64,000 bases of DNA from Bradyrhizobium macuxiense. Its GTDB lineage: Bacteria; Pseudomonadota; Alphaproteobacteria; Rhizobiales; Xanthobacteraceae. Below are positions 1-7,190 of this stretch, in pieces. The translations under genes and the position numbers were made by a program. The stretch lies in the NCBI RefSeq assembly GCF_007993935.1, contig NZ_VITY01000003.1:1-64000 (forward strand). The letters run 5' to 3'. Within the stretch, counting starts at the first letter, position 1; the number at the start of each line of letters is the position of its first letter. The notes under the pieces were generated by a model, which was not told where the DNA came from, did not search any database, and worked only from the letters and a program-made list of their open reading frames with translations.

Positions 1-92
1 TCGCCAGCTGGCAGGTCGCATCAATCGACTTGACCAATGGCGGACCTGTCAGTGATGTGTCGGAACAGGTGTCAGCAATGTCTCCGGTCTAA
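1..92. other. Left-edge fragment, possible remnant of a transposon end or partial ORF
   Basis: One frame (codons from position 3) stays open to a TAA at 90-92, giving a 29-residue tail with no recognised domain. The DNA carries an imperfect tandem pattern (CTGTCAGTGATGTGTC, then GTGTCAGCAATGTCTC). From memory this resembles flanks of IS481-type integrase genes in rhizobia, which is an unverified recollection. Nothing more can be said because the window starts here. Confidence 0.2.
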
Positions 93-102
93 ACACTCGA
101 CC

Positions 103-186
103 GGGCGATCCAGTACACCGCGGCTTTTCGGCTCAATAACGACGGCCTCTGGAATACTGGATCACCCGCTTTCGCGGGTGATGACG
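103..186. repeat. Palindromic intergenic repeat (family A)
   Basis: Outer arms GGCGATCCAGTA and ATACTGGATCACCC are mutually inverted around a roughly 40-bp centre. The right arm is followed by the hairpin CACCCGCTTTCGCGGGTG. This structure is typical of dispersed palindromic repeats seen between genes in Bradyrhizobium. It has no coding potential that I believe. Confidence 0.6.
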
Positions 187-228
187 CTGCGGACGCCGCT
201 TGAAATGTGAATCGGTATCTACCCTCGC

Positions 229-360
229 GTCGTCCCGGGCAAGCGAAGCGCGACCTGGGATCCATAACCACAGACCAATGTTGTTGCGCACCGTTGGGGC
301 CACAGCTTGCTTCAACAACGTAACCCTGTGGTTATGGGTCCCTGCTTTCGCAGGGACGAC
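229..360. repeat. Palindromic intergenic repeat (family B, copy 1)
   Basis: Nested inverted arms are visible: outer GTCGTCCC with GGGACGAC, and inner CCATAACCACAG with CTGTGGTTATGG. A second copy with the same architecture lies at 17540-17661, including the shared motifs GGGGCCACAGCTT and CAACAAC. It is therefore a dispersed element rather than a local operator. It sits downstream of the minus-strand cupin gene. Confidence 0.75.
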
Positions 361-377
361 GGATGGAGAGAGCGATC

Positions 378-728
378 CTACTTCGACGCCAGCGGCACGT
401 AGTCGTACTCTCCGACGCCTTGCAGGATCAGGAAGGTCAGCGACGTCGTGCCGGCGTTGGTGACGAGGTGCGGGCGGGTCGGGCGGACGGCGTAGACTTC
501 GCCGACCTTCAGGTTCACTTCCTCTTTCGGCTCCTGCAGGAACAGCCGCATCTGGCCCTCCAGCACGTAGAACGTGTCGGAGATGTTGCTGTGGGTGTGC
601 CACGGCACTTTCTGGGTCGGCGAGAGCTGCAGTTCCATGATGCGAAAGCCGGGGCGGGCGGCGTGCAGGGCGCGGCGTTCGACTTCGTAGAGGTGGCTGG
701 CATCCTTGAGCGGTTGTCCTGACTTCAC
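378..728 (-). CDS. Small single-domain cupin protein
   Basis: A 116-residue protein with a cupin_2 barrel. The first cupin motif is visible as PWHTHSNISDTFYVLEG (around residues 42-58), with His-x-His and the downstream Glu as likely metal ligands. The second motif is RPTRPHLVTNAG with its His at about residue 86. Such stand-alone cupins bind a divalent metal and may act as sensors, isomerases or dioxygenase-like proteins; the substrate cannot be read from sequence. It is monocistronic, flanked by repeat DNA downstream and a long spacer upstream. Confidence 0.8.
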   Translation of the reverse strand: MKSGQPLKDASHLYEVERRALHAARPGFRIMELQLSPTQKVPWHTHSNISDTFYVLEGQMRLFLQEPKEEVNLKVGEVYAVRPTRPHLVTNAGTTSLTFLILQGVGEYDYVPLASK

Positions 729-989
729 GGTGGCCTCCCAGAGATCTTCTTGTGATGCGCGATGCTAGTCCTGTTCGGCTGTCCATGAAACGCTCGGAAT
801 GAGCATGACCGATGCGCGCGGACGAGCCGTCGGATCGTGATGGTTGCGTGACGTCACGGCGTTGTGGATGCTCGCTGCGAGACGTCGAGTTCCGCGAAAC
901 GTGATCGTGCGGTTCAGCGAACGTTCAGGTCGGGGCGAAAAAACTCAGGGAGTGCAGTTGGTCCAACTCAGCAACAAAGGGAAACTCTC

Positions 990-1307
990 ATGGAACGCCG
1001 CGATTTTCTGAAGATCGCCTTCGGTGTCGCCGCCGGAGCAGCCACGTTCGTAGCGACAGCCCAGGCGGCACCGCTCGCGCCGCTTCCGCTCAACCAGGAT
1101 GCACGTGCGCCGGCGGGCAGCGACGCGCATCCGGCCGTCACCACGGGTGACGAGGTTGATCACATGAAGCCCGAGCAAGTGCGCTGGCATCATGGCCATG
1201 GGCGTTGGCATCATCGGCACTGGCACCACCGGCATTGGGGCTGGCGCCACCGCCATTGGGGCTGGCGGCACCACCATTGGCGTCGTCATCACTGGCGCCA
1301 CTGGTGA
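990..1307 (+). CDS. Small His/Trp-rich exported protein with Tat-like signal
   Basis: The start was chosen at ATG 990 because AAAGGGA lies just upstream and the product then begins MERRDFLK, a twin-arginine-like motif followed by a hydrophobic Ala-rich stretch and an AQA-type cleavage site near residue 27. The mature part (about 78 residues) ends in tandem HxHW-like units in which His, Trp and Arg dominate, suggesting metal binding in the periplasm. This is a lineage-specific family of unknown function. A strong terminator follows at 1351-1380. Confidence 0.7.
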   Translation: MERRDFLKIAFGVAAGAATFVATAQAAPLAPLPLNQDARAPAGSDAHPAVTTGDEVDHMKPEQVRWHHGHGRWHHRHWHHRHWGWRHRHWGWRHHHWRRHHWRHW

Positions 1308-1350
1308 TTGAGCCGTCGACCGTAGGCGCCTGCCGCGCTCATCACAAGAG

Positions 1351-1380
1351 AAAAACCCCGCGCGAGGCGGGGTTTTGTTT
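1351..1380. terminator. Bidirectional rho-independent terminator
   Basis: AAAAACCCCGC-GCGA-GGCGGGGTTTT forms a GC stem with an A-run before and a T-run after. It can therefore end both the plus-strand His-rich gene and the convergent minus-strand gene ending at 1399. Confidence 0.85.
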
Positions 1381-1398
1381 GCTCGAGATGTGCCGCGA

Positions 1399-1668
1399 TC
1401 AGATCGGGCGGCAACGGCCGTAACGCCAGCCGAAGCCATAGGGGCAGGCGCGGACGCGCGGCGCCACCACGACCGCGCCGGGCGCGACGACGACGGGGCG
1501 CTCAACCACGACCGGGCCGGGGGCAACGACGACGGGACCACGATTCCTGACGCAGCCGCCATAGGGACCACGATGCCAGCCGGGGCCGCAGCCACCAGCC
1601 GCATCCGCGGCGCTGATACCGGCGAATGCGGTCGTCACCAAAACTGCCGCTGCAAAAAGATACTTCAT
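1399..1668 (-). CDS. GCG_CRPN-type small secreted repeat protein
   Basis: An 89-residue protein starting at ATG 1668, preceded by AGGAG at good spacing. A cleavable signal peptide (residues 1-23, ending ADA) is followed by GCGPGWHRGPYGGCVRN. This matches the prefix motif of the GCG_CRPN repeat-type proteins common in Bradyrhizobium. Then come short PVVV/APG repeats and a Cys-containing tail. The function is unknown and the protein is exported. Confidence 0.75.
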   Translation of the reverse strand: MKYLFAAAVLVTTAFAGISAADAAGGCGPGWHRGPYGGCVRNRGPVVVAPGPVVVERPVVVAPGAVVVAPRVRACPYGFGWRYGRCRPI

Positions 1669-1979
1669 GACTTCTCCTGTTATTTGGGCCGCGCTGCGGC
1701 ACCGCAACAAACTTTTAGATTACCGATTCGCCCGGCCGGATCATTGCAGAAGCCGTGCCCGATGTCGCCGACCATAATGTTGCGGGCTGAATGCGACATG
1801 AATGTTGCAGCTCACCGCTGCGTCAGTGCGCCGCAAGCAAGCTCAGCATCGTTTCGAAATATTTCGTAGCCGCGTACGCAGCGCACGTCACGACGCGGAT
1901 GCAAATGTATCGGAGCGCGAGACAAGCGTGACCGAGAGGGCGCGCACAAAATTGCCGACGCTGATTTGAATGCGCGATG
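1669..1979. promoter_or_regulatory. Intergenic region with a perfect 12-bp palindrome
   Basis: These 311 bases hold no convincing gene. CGAAATATTTCG at 1855-1866 is a perfect palindrome and AT-rich compared with its surroundings, so it could be a dimeric regulator site. It lies between the 3' end of the ArsR-type gene (1980) and the start of the gene at 1668, so the latter is the only candidate target. No promoter elements were assigned with confidence. Confidence 0.3.
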
Positions 1980-2675
1980 TTACTCGCCGGCGCCGAACAG
2001 CGCCGCGAACCGCTTCTCGCCATTGCGCGAGAAATTGACCACGCGGCTGCCGGGCGTCGCGTCACGCGCGGCCCATTTCAATTCGGTGAAGCGGTCCATC
2101 ATCGCCGCGCCCAGCGTGCCGGCGAGGTGGTGCCGCCGCTCGCTCCAGTCGAGGCAGGCCTTGCACACCGGACGGCGCGGATGCGTCAGCGCATCGGCGT
2201 CGATCTGCAGCTCCTCGGCCATGAAGCGCTTGCCTTCGCCGGTCAGCTCGATCGCCTGCTTGCTCTGGCGCACCAGCTTCTGCCGCTTCATGCTGTCGAG
2301 CATCTGCACGCCGAGATCGCCGGCGAGATGGTCGTAGCAGATGCGGGCGCGGCGCAGTGCCGGATCCTTCGGCCCGGTGCGCACGCGCATGTGGCCGGCG
2401 CGGGCCGCGATGCCCTGCAGGCCTTCGAGCACGTCGGCGACGTCGGGGTCGCTGAGGCGATAATAGCGGTGGCGGCCCTGCTTCTCGGGCTCGATCAGCC
2501 CGCCGGCCTCGAGCTTGGCGAGATGCGAACTCGCCGTCTGCGGCGTGATGCCGGCCTCCTGCGCCAGCTCGCTCGCGGTCAGCGCGCGGCCGGTCATCAG
2601 CGCGGTCAGCATGTTGCAGCGTGCGGGATCGCCGACCAAAGCGGCGATCCGGGAGATGTCGGGTCCTGCTTTCAT
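1980..2675 (-). CDS. ArsR-family winged-helix transcriptional regulator
   Basis: A 231-residue protein. Residues about 8-85 form an ArsR-type winged helix (ARCNMLTALMTGRALTASEL, then the recognition helix around TPQTASSHLAKLEAGGL, then the wing EKQGRHRYYRL). The C-terminal 140 residues are an extension found in many rhizobial relatives, with Cys residues in PVCKACLDW that could bind a ligand or metal. The start at 2675 begins MKAGPD. Its likely target is the NIPSNAP/ABM pair read divergently from 2843, or itself; this is inferred from position only. Confidence 0.85.
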   Translation of the reverse strand: MKAGPDISRIAALVGDPARCNMLTALMTGRALTASELAQEAGITPQTASSHLAKLEAGGLIEPEKQGRHRYYRLSDPDVADVLEGLQGIAARAGHMRVRTGPKDPALRRARICYDHLAGDLGVQMLDSMKRQKLVRQSKQAIELTGEGKRFMAEELQIDADALTHPRRPVCKACLDWSERRHHLAGTLGAAMMDRFTELKWAARDATPGSRVVNFSRNGEKRFAALFGAGE

Positions 2676-2731
2676 AGTTCGATGATAGCCGAAGCATCGA
2701 GGTCGGGCAAGGCGGTAGTGTCTCACCACCT

Positions 2732-2819
2732 CGTCATTGCGAGGAGCGCAAGCGACGAAGCAATCCATCTTCCCGCATATGCGGAGCGATGGATTGCTTC
2801 GCTGGCGCTCGCAATGACG
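2732..2819. repeat. Palindromic intergenic repeat (family C)
   Basis: Long inverted arms: CGTCATTGCGAGGAGCGCAA with a trailing GAAGCAATCCATC, and GATGGATTGCTTC with a trailing GCGCTCGCAATGACG. The arms would fold into a long hairpin. It fills most of the divergent spacer between the ArsR-type gene and the NIPSNAP gene, so it may influence transcription of both. The type is widely dispersed in Bradyrhizobium genomes (recollection). Confidence 0.75.
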
Positions 2820-2842
2820 GAAACCACCAGGAGGCACACCCA

Positions 2843-3151
2843 ATGACCATCACCGTCTTTATCCGCTACCAGCTCGATCCGTTCAAACGCGCAATGTTCG
2901 AGGAGTATTCGCGGAACTGGCTCTCGATCATCCCGCGCTGCGGCGGCGATCTGCTCGGCTACTGGATGCCCCACGAGGGCACCAACAACATCGGCTTCGC
3001 GCTGATCTCGTTCGAGAGCCTTGCCGCCTACGAGGCCTATCGCGCGCGGCTGCGCCAGGACAAAGAGGGCGTGGCGAATTTCAACTTCGCGGAAGAAAAC
3101 CGCTTCATCCTCGCCGAAGAGCGGACCTTTCTGCGCAAGGTCGAGCTATAG
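2843..3151 (+). CDS. NIPSNAP-family protein
   Basis: A 102-residue ferredoxin-like dimeric alpha/beta barrel protein. [13 protein letters not shown] at the start and [14 protein letters not shown] at the end are typical of bacterial NIPSNAP proteins. The start at 2843 has a strong AGGAGG eight bases upstream. It forms a likely operon with the related ABM-domain protein at 3184. The biochemical role of the family is not established. Confidence 0.8.
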   Translation: MTITVFIRYQLDPFKRAMFEEYSRNWLSIIPRCGGDLLGYWMPHEGTNNIGFALISFESLAAYEAYRARLRQDKEGVANFNFAEENRFILAEERTFLRKVEL

Positions 3152-3183
3152 TCGCTCCATAACAACAATGAGCGGAGGCGCCC

Positions 3184-3534
3184 ATGATCGCCGTGATCTT
3201 CGAAGTCTGGCCGAAGCCGGAGCACCGGAATCTGTATTTCGACCTCGCCGCCGAACTGAAGCCGATCCTGCAGGAGATCGACGGCTTCATCTCGGTCGAG
3301 CGGTTCGAGAGCCTCACCGAGAAGGGCAAGTTCGTGTCACTGTCATTCTTCCGCGACGAGGCCGCGGTAGAAGCCTGGCGCAACACCATCGAGCACCGCC
3401 GCACCCAGGCCAAGGGCCGCGCGCGGATTTTTGACAATTATCGCCTGCGCGTTGCGAGTGTGATGCGCGACTACGGCCTGAACGAACGCGAGCAAGCGCC
3501 TAAAGACAGTCGCGCGGTACATGAGCAGCACTAG
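3184..3534 (+). CDS. Antibiotic-biosynthesis-monooxygenase (ABM) domain protein
   Basis: A 116-residue protein. The N-terminal half (MIAVIFEVWPKPEH, then GFISVERFESL, then FVSLSFFRDEAAVEAWRNT) is a clear ABM/dimeric barrel fold. Members range from heme oxygenase-like to quinol monooxygenase enzymes. It has a good Shine-Dalgarno (CGGAGG) and a 32-base gap from the NIPSNAP gene. Co-transcription of two dimeric-barrel proteins suggests a joint role in handling small reactive compounds, which is an inference. Confidence 0.8.
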   Translation: MIAVIFEVWPKPEHRNLYFDLAAELKPILQEIDGFISVERFESLTEKGKFVSLSFFRDEAAVEAWRNTIEHRRTQAKGRARIFDNYRLRVASVMRDYGLNEREQAPKDSRAVHEQH

Positions 3535-3590
3535 CAGCGCGAACTGCGCGTGCCTATGTGTGCGCGGCCAATGACTCTAGGGAGCGACCA

Positions 3591-4409
3591 ATGCCACTGC
3601 CAACTGCTGACAAACGCTCAGCCTTCAAGAAGCTGCACGAGAGCGGGTGCTTTATCATTCCAAATCCGTTCGATGCCGGCAGTGCCCGCGCATTGCAGCA
3701 TCTCGGCTTCAAGGCGCTGGCCTCGACCAGCGCGGGCTTTGCCTGGACCATCGCCAAGGCCGACAACCGTGTCACCATCGACGACGTCTGCGATCATCTG
3801 ACAGCGGTGTGCGCGGCGGTCGATATTCCCGTCAATGCGGATTTCGAGGGCGGCTTCGCGGTCGAGCCCGAGAAGGTTGCGATCAATGTCGCGCGCGGCG
3901 TCAAGACCGGCGTCGCCGGGCTCTCGATCGAGGACTCCACCGGTGACGCGGCCAATCCGCTGTTCGAGCACAAGCTCGCGGTCGAGCGCATCAGGGCGGC
4001 GCGAAAGGCGATCGACGCCGACAACAGCGGCGTGTTGCTCACCGGCCGCTGCGAAGCATTCCTGTGGGGGAAGAAGGACCTCAATTTGGTGATCGAACGG
4101 CTGCAGGCCTATTCGGAAGCCGGGGCAGATGTCCTCTATTCGCCGGGCATTTCGACGAAAGAGGAAATTACCGCGGTCGTGAAGGCGGTGGCGCCGAAAC
4201 CGGTCAACCTCCTGATCGGCGGCGCGTCCGAGCTGACGCTGCAAGCGGTGGCCGATCTCGGCGTACGGCGGATCAGCGTCGGCGGGGCGCTGGCGCGGAT
4301 GGCCTGGACCGGCGTCATGAAGGCGGCGAAGGAAATGGCCGAACAGGGCACCTTCACCGAATTCGCCAACGGCTATCCCGGTGGCGAGCTCAACAAGATG
4401 TTCAAGTAG
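3591..4409 (+). CDS. Isocitrate lyase / PEP mutase superfamily protein
   Basis: A 272-residue TIM-barrel protein of the PEP mutase/ICL group. It shows FIIPNPFDAGSARAL near the N-terminus, the metal-site region NADFEGGFA (around residue 85), and the loop GLSIEDSTGD (about 110-120). The LTGRCEAFL stretch matches the conserved TARTEA-like strand with Cys in place of the common Thr/Glu context. Members cleave or form C-C or C-P bonds of 2-oxo or dicarboxylic acids; the precise substrate is unclear. The start at 3591 is supported by AGGGAG. Confidence 0.8.
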   Translation: MPLPTADKRSAFKKLHESGCFIIPNPFDAGSARALQHLGFKALASTSAGFAWTIAKADNRVTIDDVCDHLTAVCAAVDIPVNADFEGGFAVEPEKVAINVARGVKTGVAGLSIEDSTGDAANPLFEHKLAVERIRAARKAIDADNSGVLLTGRCEAFLWGKKDLNLVIERLQAYSEAGADVLYSPGISTKEEITAVVKAVAPKPVNLLIGGASELTLQAVADLGVRRISVGGALARMAWTGVMKAAKEMAEQGTFTEFANGYPGGELNKMFK

Positions 4410-4420
4410 ACCTTGCGTGC

Positions 4421-4451
4421 AAAAAAGCAGCGGGCCGTTGGGCCCGCTGCT
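4421..4451 (-). terminator. Rho-independent terminator of the minus-strand gene
   Basis: GCAGCGGGCC-GTTG-GGCCCGCTGC forms a 10-bp stem. On the minus strand it is followed by six T residues, so it terminates the membrane-protein gene at 4474-4905. It may also block read-through from the plus-strand gene that ends at 4409. Confidence 0.85.
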
Positions 4452-4473
4452 CGCGCCTGGTCAGTGTCGTCAG

Positions 4474-4905
4474 TTATTGCTTCGACGTCCCGTCCGGCGG
4501 GGCGGCGGGCTTGTTCATGTCAGATTTGTTCATGTCCGACGGCGGGCTGGCCGGCTGCGCCGGCGCCGCGCCCGTGGTCACGCCGGGCTGGCTGTTGGGC
4601 TTCGGCGTCAGGTCGCGCATGCCCGGAGGCGCCCCGGCCGGATTGGTCGGCTGTTGCTGCGCGGTCTGCGTCGACGGCGTCGTGCCCGCCTCGTGGACCG
4701 ACGTATTGTTCAACCCATAGAACAGCGCGCCGAGCACCACGGCCACCGCAACTGCGAACATCGCGATCTTGGTGCTGCTTGCCGAGCCCTCCCGCAGTTC
4801 CGGGTCCGGCTGCAACTCGTTGTCCAGGCTGTTGAAGCGCGCCTGACGGCGGATTTCGTCATCGGTCAGGTTGGCGCGATACGGATCGTCAGGGTTGTAA
4901 GCCAT
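4474..4905 (-). CDS. Single-pass membrane protein with Pro/Ala-rich tail
   Basis: A 143-residue protein with no named family recognised. It has a charged N-terminal cytoplasmic region (about 45 residues), one hydrophobic helix (about residues 47-65), then a Pro/Thr/Gln-rich, probably periplasmic and disordered tail. The tail contains a direct duplication SDMNKSDMNK. It is a conserved rhizobial hypothetical type. Confidence 0.65.
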   Translation of the reverse strand: MAYNPDDPYRANLTDDEIRRQARFNSLDNELQPDPELREGSASSTKIAMFAVAVAVVLGALFYGLNNTSVHEAGTTPSTQTAQQQPTNPAGAPPGMRDLTPKPNSQPGVTTGAAPAQPASPPSDMNKSDMNKPAAPPDGTSKQ

Positions 4906-5051
4906 TGCAAAGTTCCTCCGTTAGCACCTCAAAGCTAAACGCAGGGGACAATGGCTGGCGCGTCGGGATGTTCCGCGCCAATGTTGCAACCAGTTCATGC
5001 AGGAACCGGCGATTCCCAGCGGTTCCAAACCTGTTCCATGAGGCCTTTTCA

Positions 5052-5693
5052 ATGTGGACCATGCCGCCCACCGATTCGGTGCTGCACGTGCTCTCGTTCA
5101 TTGCCGTTGCGGCGCAATCGATGACGGCGGCGCTGGCGGCCGGCCGACGCAGCATGGATTGGGCCGGCGTCTGTATGCTAGGCGCAATCACCGCGCTCGG
5201 CGGCGGCACCATCCGCGACGTGCTGCTCGGGCATTATCCGCTGCTCTGGGTCGCGAACCCGATCTACCTTGCGGTCGCGGCGGCCGGCGCCTTCGCGACC
5301 ATCCTGCTGGCGCGGCTGGTGGTCAGGCTCAATCTCGCATTCCTGGTGCTCGATGCGATCGGGCTCGTGGTGTTCACGATGGCCGGCTGCGACGTGGCCT
5401 GGCAGGTCGACGCCTCGCTGCCGATCGTGATCGTCTCCGGCATGATCACGGGCTGCGCCGGCGGCGTGCTGCGCGACATCCTCTGCAACGAGGTGCCGCT
5501 GCTGTTTCGCAGCGAGCTCTACGCCAGCGTCTCCGTGGTGACGGGGTTGTTCTATGCGACCGCGTTCGGACTGAACCTCAATCCGCAGGTCTGGACCCTG
5601 CTGACCTTTGCGCTCGGCCTCAGCTTCCGGATGCTCGCGATCCGCTACCGATGGGAGATGCCGAAATTCGTGTTCTCCGGCGAGCAGCGGTGA
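5052..5693 (+). CDS. UPF0126 / TRIC-type cation channel membrane protein
   Basis: A 213-residue integral membrane protein with about seven helices arranged as two internally similar halves. The glycine-rich signatures are GAITALGGGTIRDVLLG and its repeat GMITGCAGGVLRDILCN, the hallmark of the UPF0126 family related to trimeric intracellular cation channels. The start at 5052 is preceded by GAGG; ATG 5061 is an alternative. Its physiological ion is not established. Confidence 0.85.
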   Translation: MWTMPPTDSVLHVLSFIAVAAQSMTAALAAGRRSMDWAGVCMLGAITALGGGTIRDVLLGHYPLLWVANPIYLAVAAAGAFATILLARLVVRLNLAFLVLDAIGLVVFTMAGCDVAWQVDASLPIVIVSGMITGCAGGVLRDILCNEVPLLFRSELYASVSVVTGLFYATAFGLNLNPQVWTLLTFALGLSFRMLAIRYRWEMPKFVFSGEQR

Positions 5694-5720
5694 GCCGCTG
5701 TTTCGCCGTCCGCGTCTTCA

Positions 5721-6947
5721 TTATTTCGCCGTCCGCGCCTTGGCGACCTCGTCCGCCGTCACGGCCGGCGCCGAATTGCCCCAGGAATTGCGGATATAGG
5801 TCGCCACGTCCGCCACCTCCTGGTCGGTCAGTTTCGGATAGGCCGGCATCGAGCCTGCGTTGGGCGCGCGCGGCGTTGTAACTGTCTGCGCGCCGTCGAG
5901 GATGATGCGCAGCGTGCTCGCCGGATTGGCCGATTGCAGATTGGCGTTGCCGGGCAGCGGCGGATAGATCCGTGGGCTACCGGAGCCGTCGAGCTCATGG
6001 CAGGCGACGCAGGCGCTGCGATAGATCCGCTCGCCGTTGCTCATCTGCGCCGGCGCGGGCGCGGTGACCTCTGGCTCCGGCGCGCCGGCGGGCAGGCTCT
6101 TCAGATAGGCGGCGATCGCGCGCACATCGGCGTCGCTCATCTTCGAGGTCGAGTTAACCACCACCTCGGACATCAGCGGACCGGCATGGCTGTGCCCGTT
6201 GCGGCCGCTCTGCAGGTATTCGACGATGTCTGCGACGCTCCACGATTTCAGTCCGCCGCGCTCGGCTGCGTCGAGCCGCGGCGCGAACATGCTCTGGACC
6301 ATGCTGCCACTGAGCGCCTGGTCGCGCCTGTCGGCGCCGAGCGCATTCTTCGGCGTGTGGCAGGCGCCGCAATGGGCGAGCGCCTCGACCAGATAGCGGC
6401 CGCGATTCCATTCTGCACCCTTGCTCTGGTCCGGCTGGATGATGCCCGGCGTGAAGAGCAGCGCGTTCCAGGCCCGCATCAGCACACGGTAGCAATACGG
6501 CCAGCGCAGCTGCGGCGGCGGCGCCCTGTTGCTGACCGGCGCCAGCGTCGCGAGATAGGCGCGGATCGCCAGGATGTCGTCGCGGATCAGTTTCGTGAAT
6601 GAGGGGTAGGGGAAGGCAGGATAATAGTGCTTCCCGTTCGGCGAGACGCCGCTGCGCAGCGCGCGGAGGAAATCGTCGTCGCTCCAGCTGCCGATGCCGG
6701 TATCGCGATCGGGCGTGAGGTTCGCCGAGAACACCGCACCGAACGGCGTGTCGACCCGCTTGCCTCCGGCGAAGGGCTTTGCCGGATCGGCGGTGTGGCA
6801 GCTCGCGCAGTCGCCGGCGATCGTGAGCGCCTTGCCGCGGGCGATGATGTCGTCGGTTGGCGCAGCGGCGCCTTCGCGGGCCGCGAACGCACTGCACAAC
6901 AACACACCGACCAGAATCGCGCCCGCCGTTCGAAATCGTCGCCGCAT
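5721..6947 (-). CDS. Triheme cytochrome c (alcohol/aldehyde dehydrogenase cytochrome-subunit type)
   Basis: A 408-residue exported cytochrome. The signal peptide covers about residues 1-28, then come three CxxCH heme sites: CASCH (around 40), CGACH (around 190) and CVACH (around 320). The three-domain order and the GVSPNGKHYYPAFPYPS segment match the membrane-bound cytochrome subunit of PQQ alcohol or gluconate-type dehydrogenases. No dehydrogenase subunit is adjacent, so it may serve an unlinked enzyme. The start at 6947 has GAAGGTG upstream. It is transcribed divergently from the oxidoreductase at 7191. Confidence 0.85.
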   Translation of the reverse strand: MRRRFRTAGAILVGVLLCSAFAAREGAAAPTDDIIARGKALTIAGDCASCHTADPAKPFAGGKRVDTPFGAVFSANLTPDRDTGIGSWSDDDFLRALRSGVSPNGKHYYPAFPYPSFTKLIRDDILAIRAYLATLAPVSNRAPPPQLRWPYCYRVLMRAWNALLFTPGIIQPDQSKGAEWNRGRYLVEALAHCGACHTPKNALGADRRDQALSGSMVQSMFAPRLDAAERGGLKSWSVADIVEYLQSGRNGHSHAGPLMSEVVVNSTSKMSDADVRAIAAYLKSLPAGAPEPEVTAPAPAQMSNGERIYRSACVACHELDGSGSPRIYPPLPGNANLQSANPASTLRIILDGAQTVTTPRAPNAGSMPAYPKLTDQEVADVATYIRNSWGNSAPAVTADEVAKARTAK

Positions 6948-7190
6948 CCGTTCACCTTCCGCACCTTCCGGTCCACAAGACGCGTTACGCCATTTCGCCG
7001 CAGGCCTGTCCTGCGACAGAAACCGAAACGGCCCTCTGATATTCCCGGCACGATATTGCGATTTTTGAGCGACGGGCCTGGTCGCCCAGAATTGTGCTGC
7101 GCGGGCCGGAAAATCCGACATAGACTGGTTCTAACAAGCTCGGATGACTAGCTAAAAAGCAGCCGTCGCGACCAGCGAAAAGAGGGCTAA

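Noticed and set aside
1..786. Several overlapping minus- and plus-strand open frames over the repeats and cupin
   Set aside because: They lie over palindromic repeats or in antisense to the cupin and show no ribosome site or domain.
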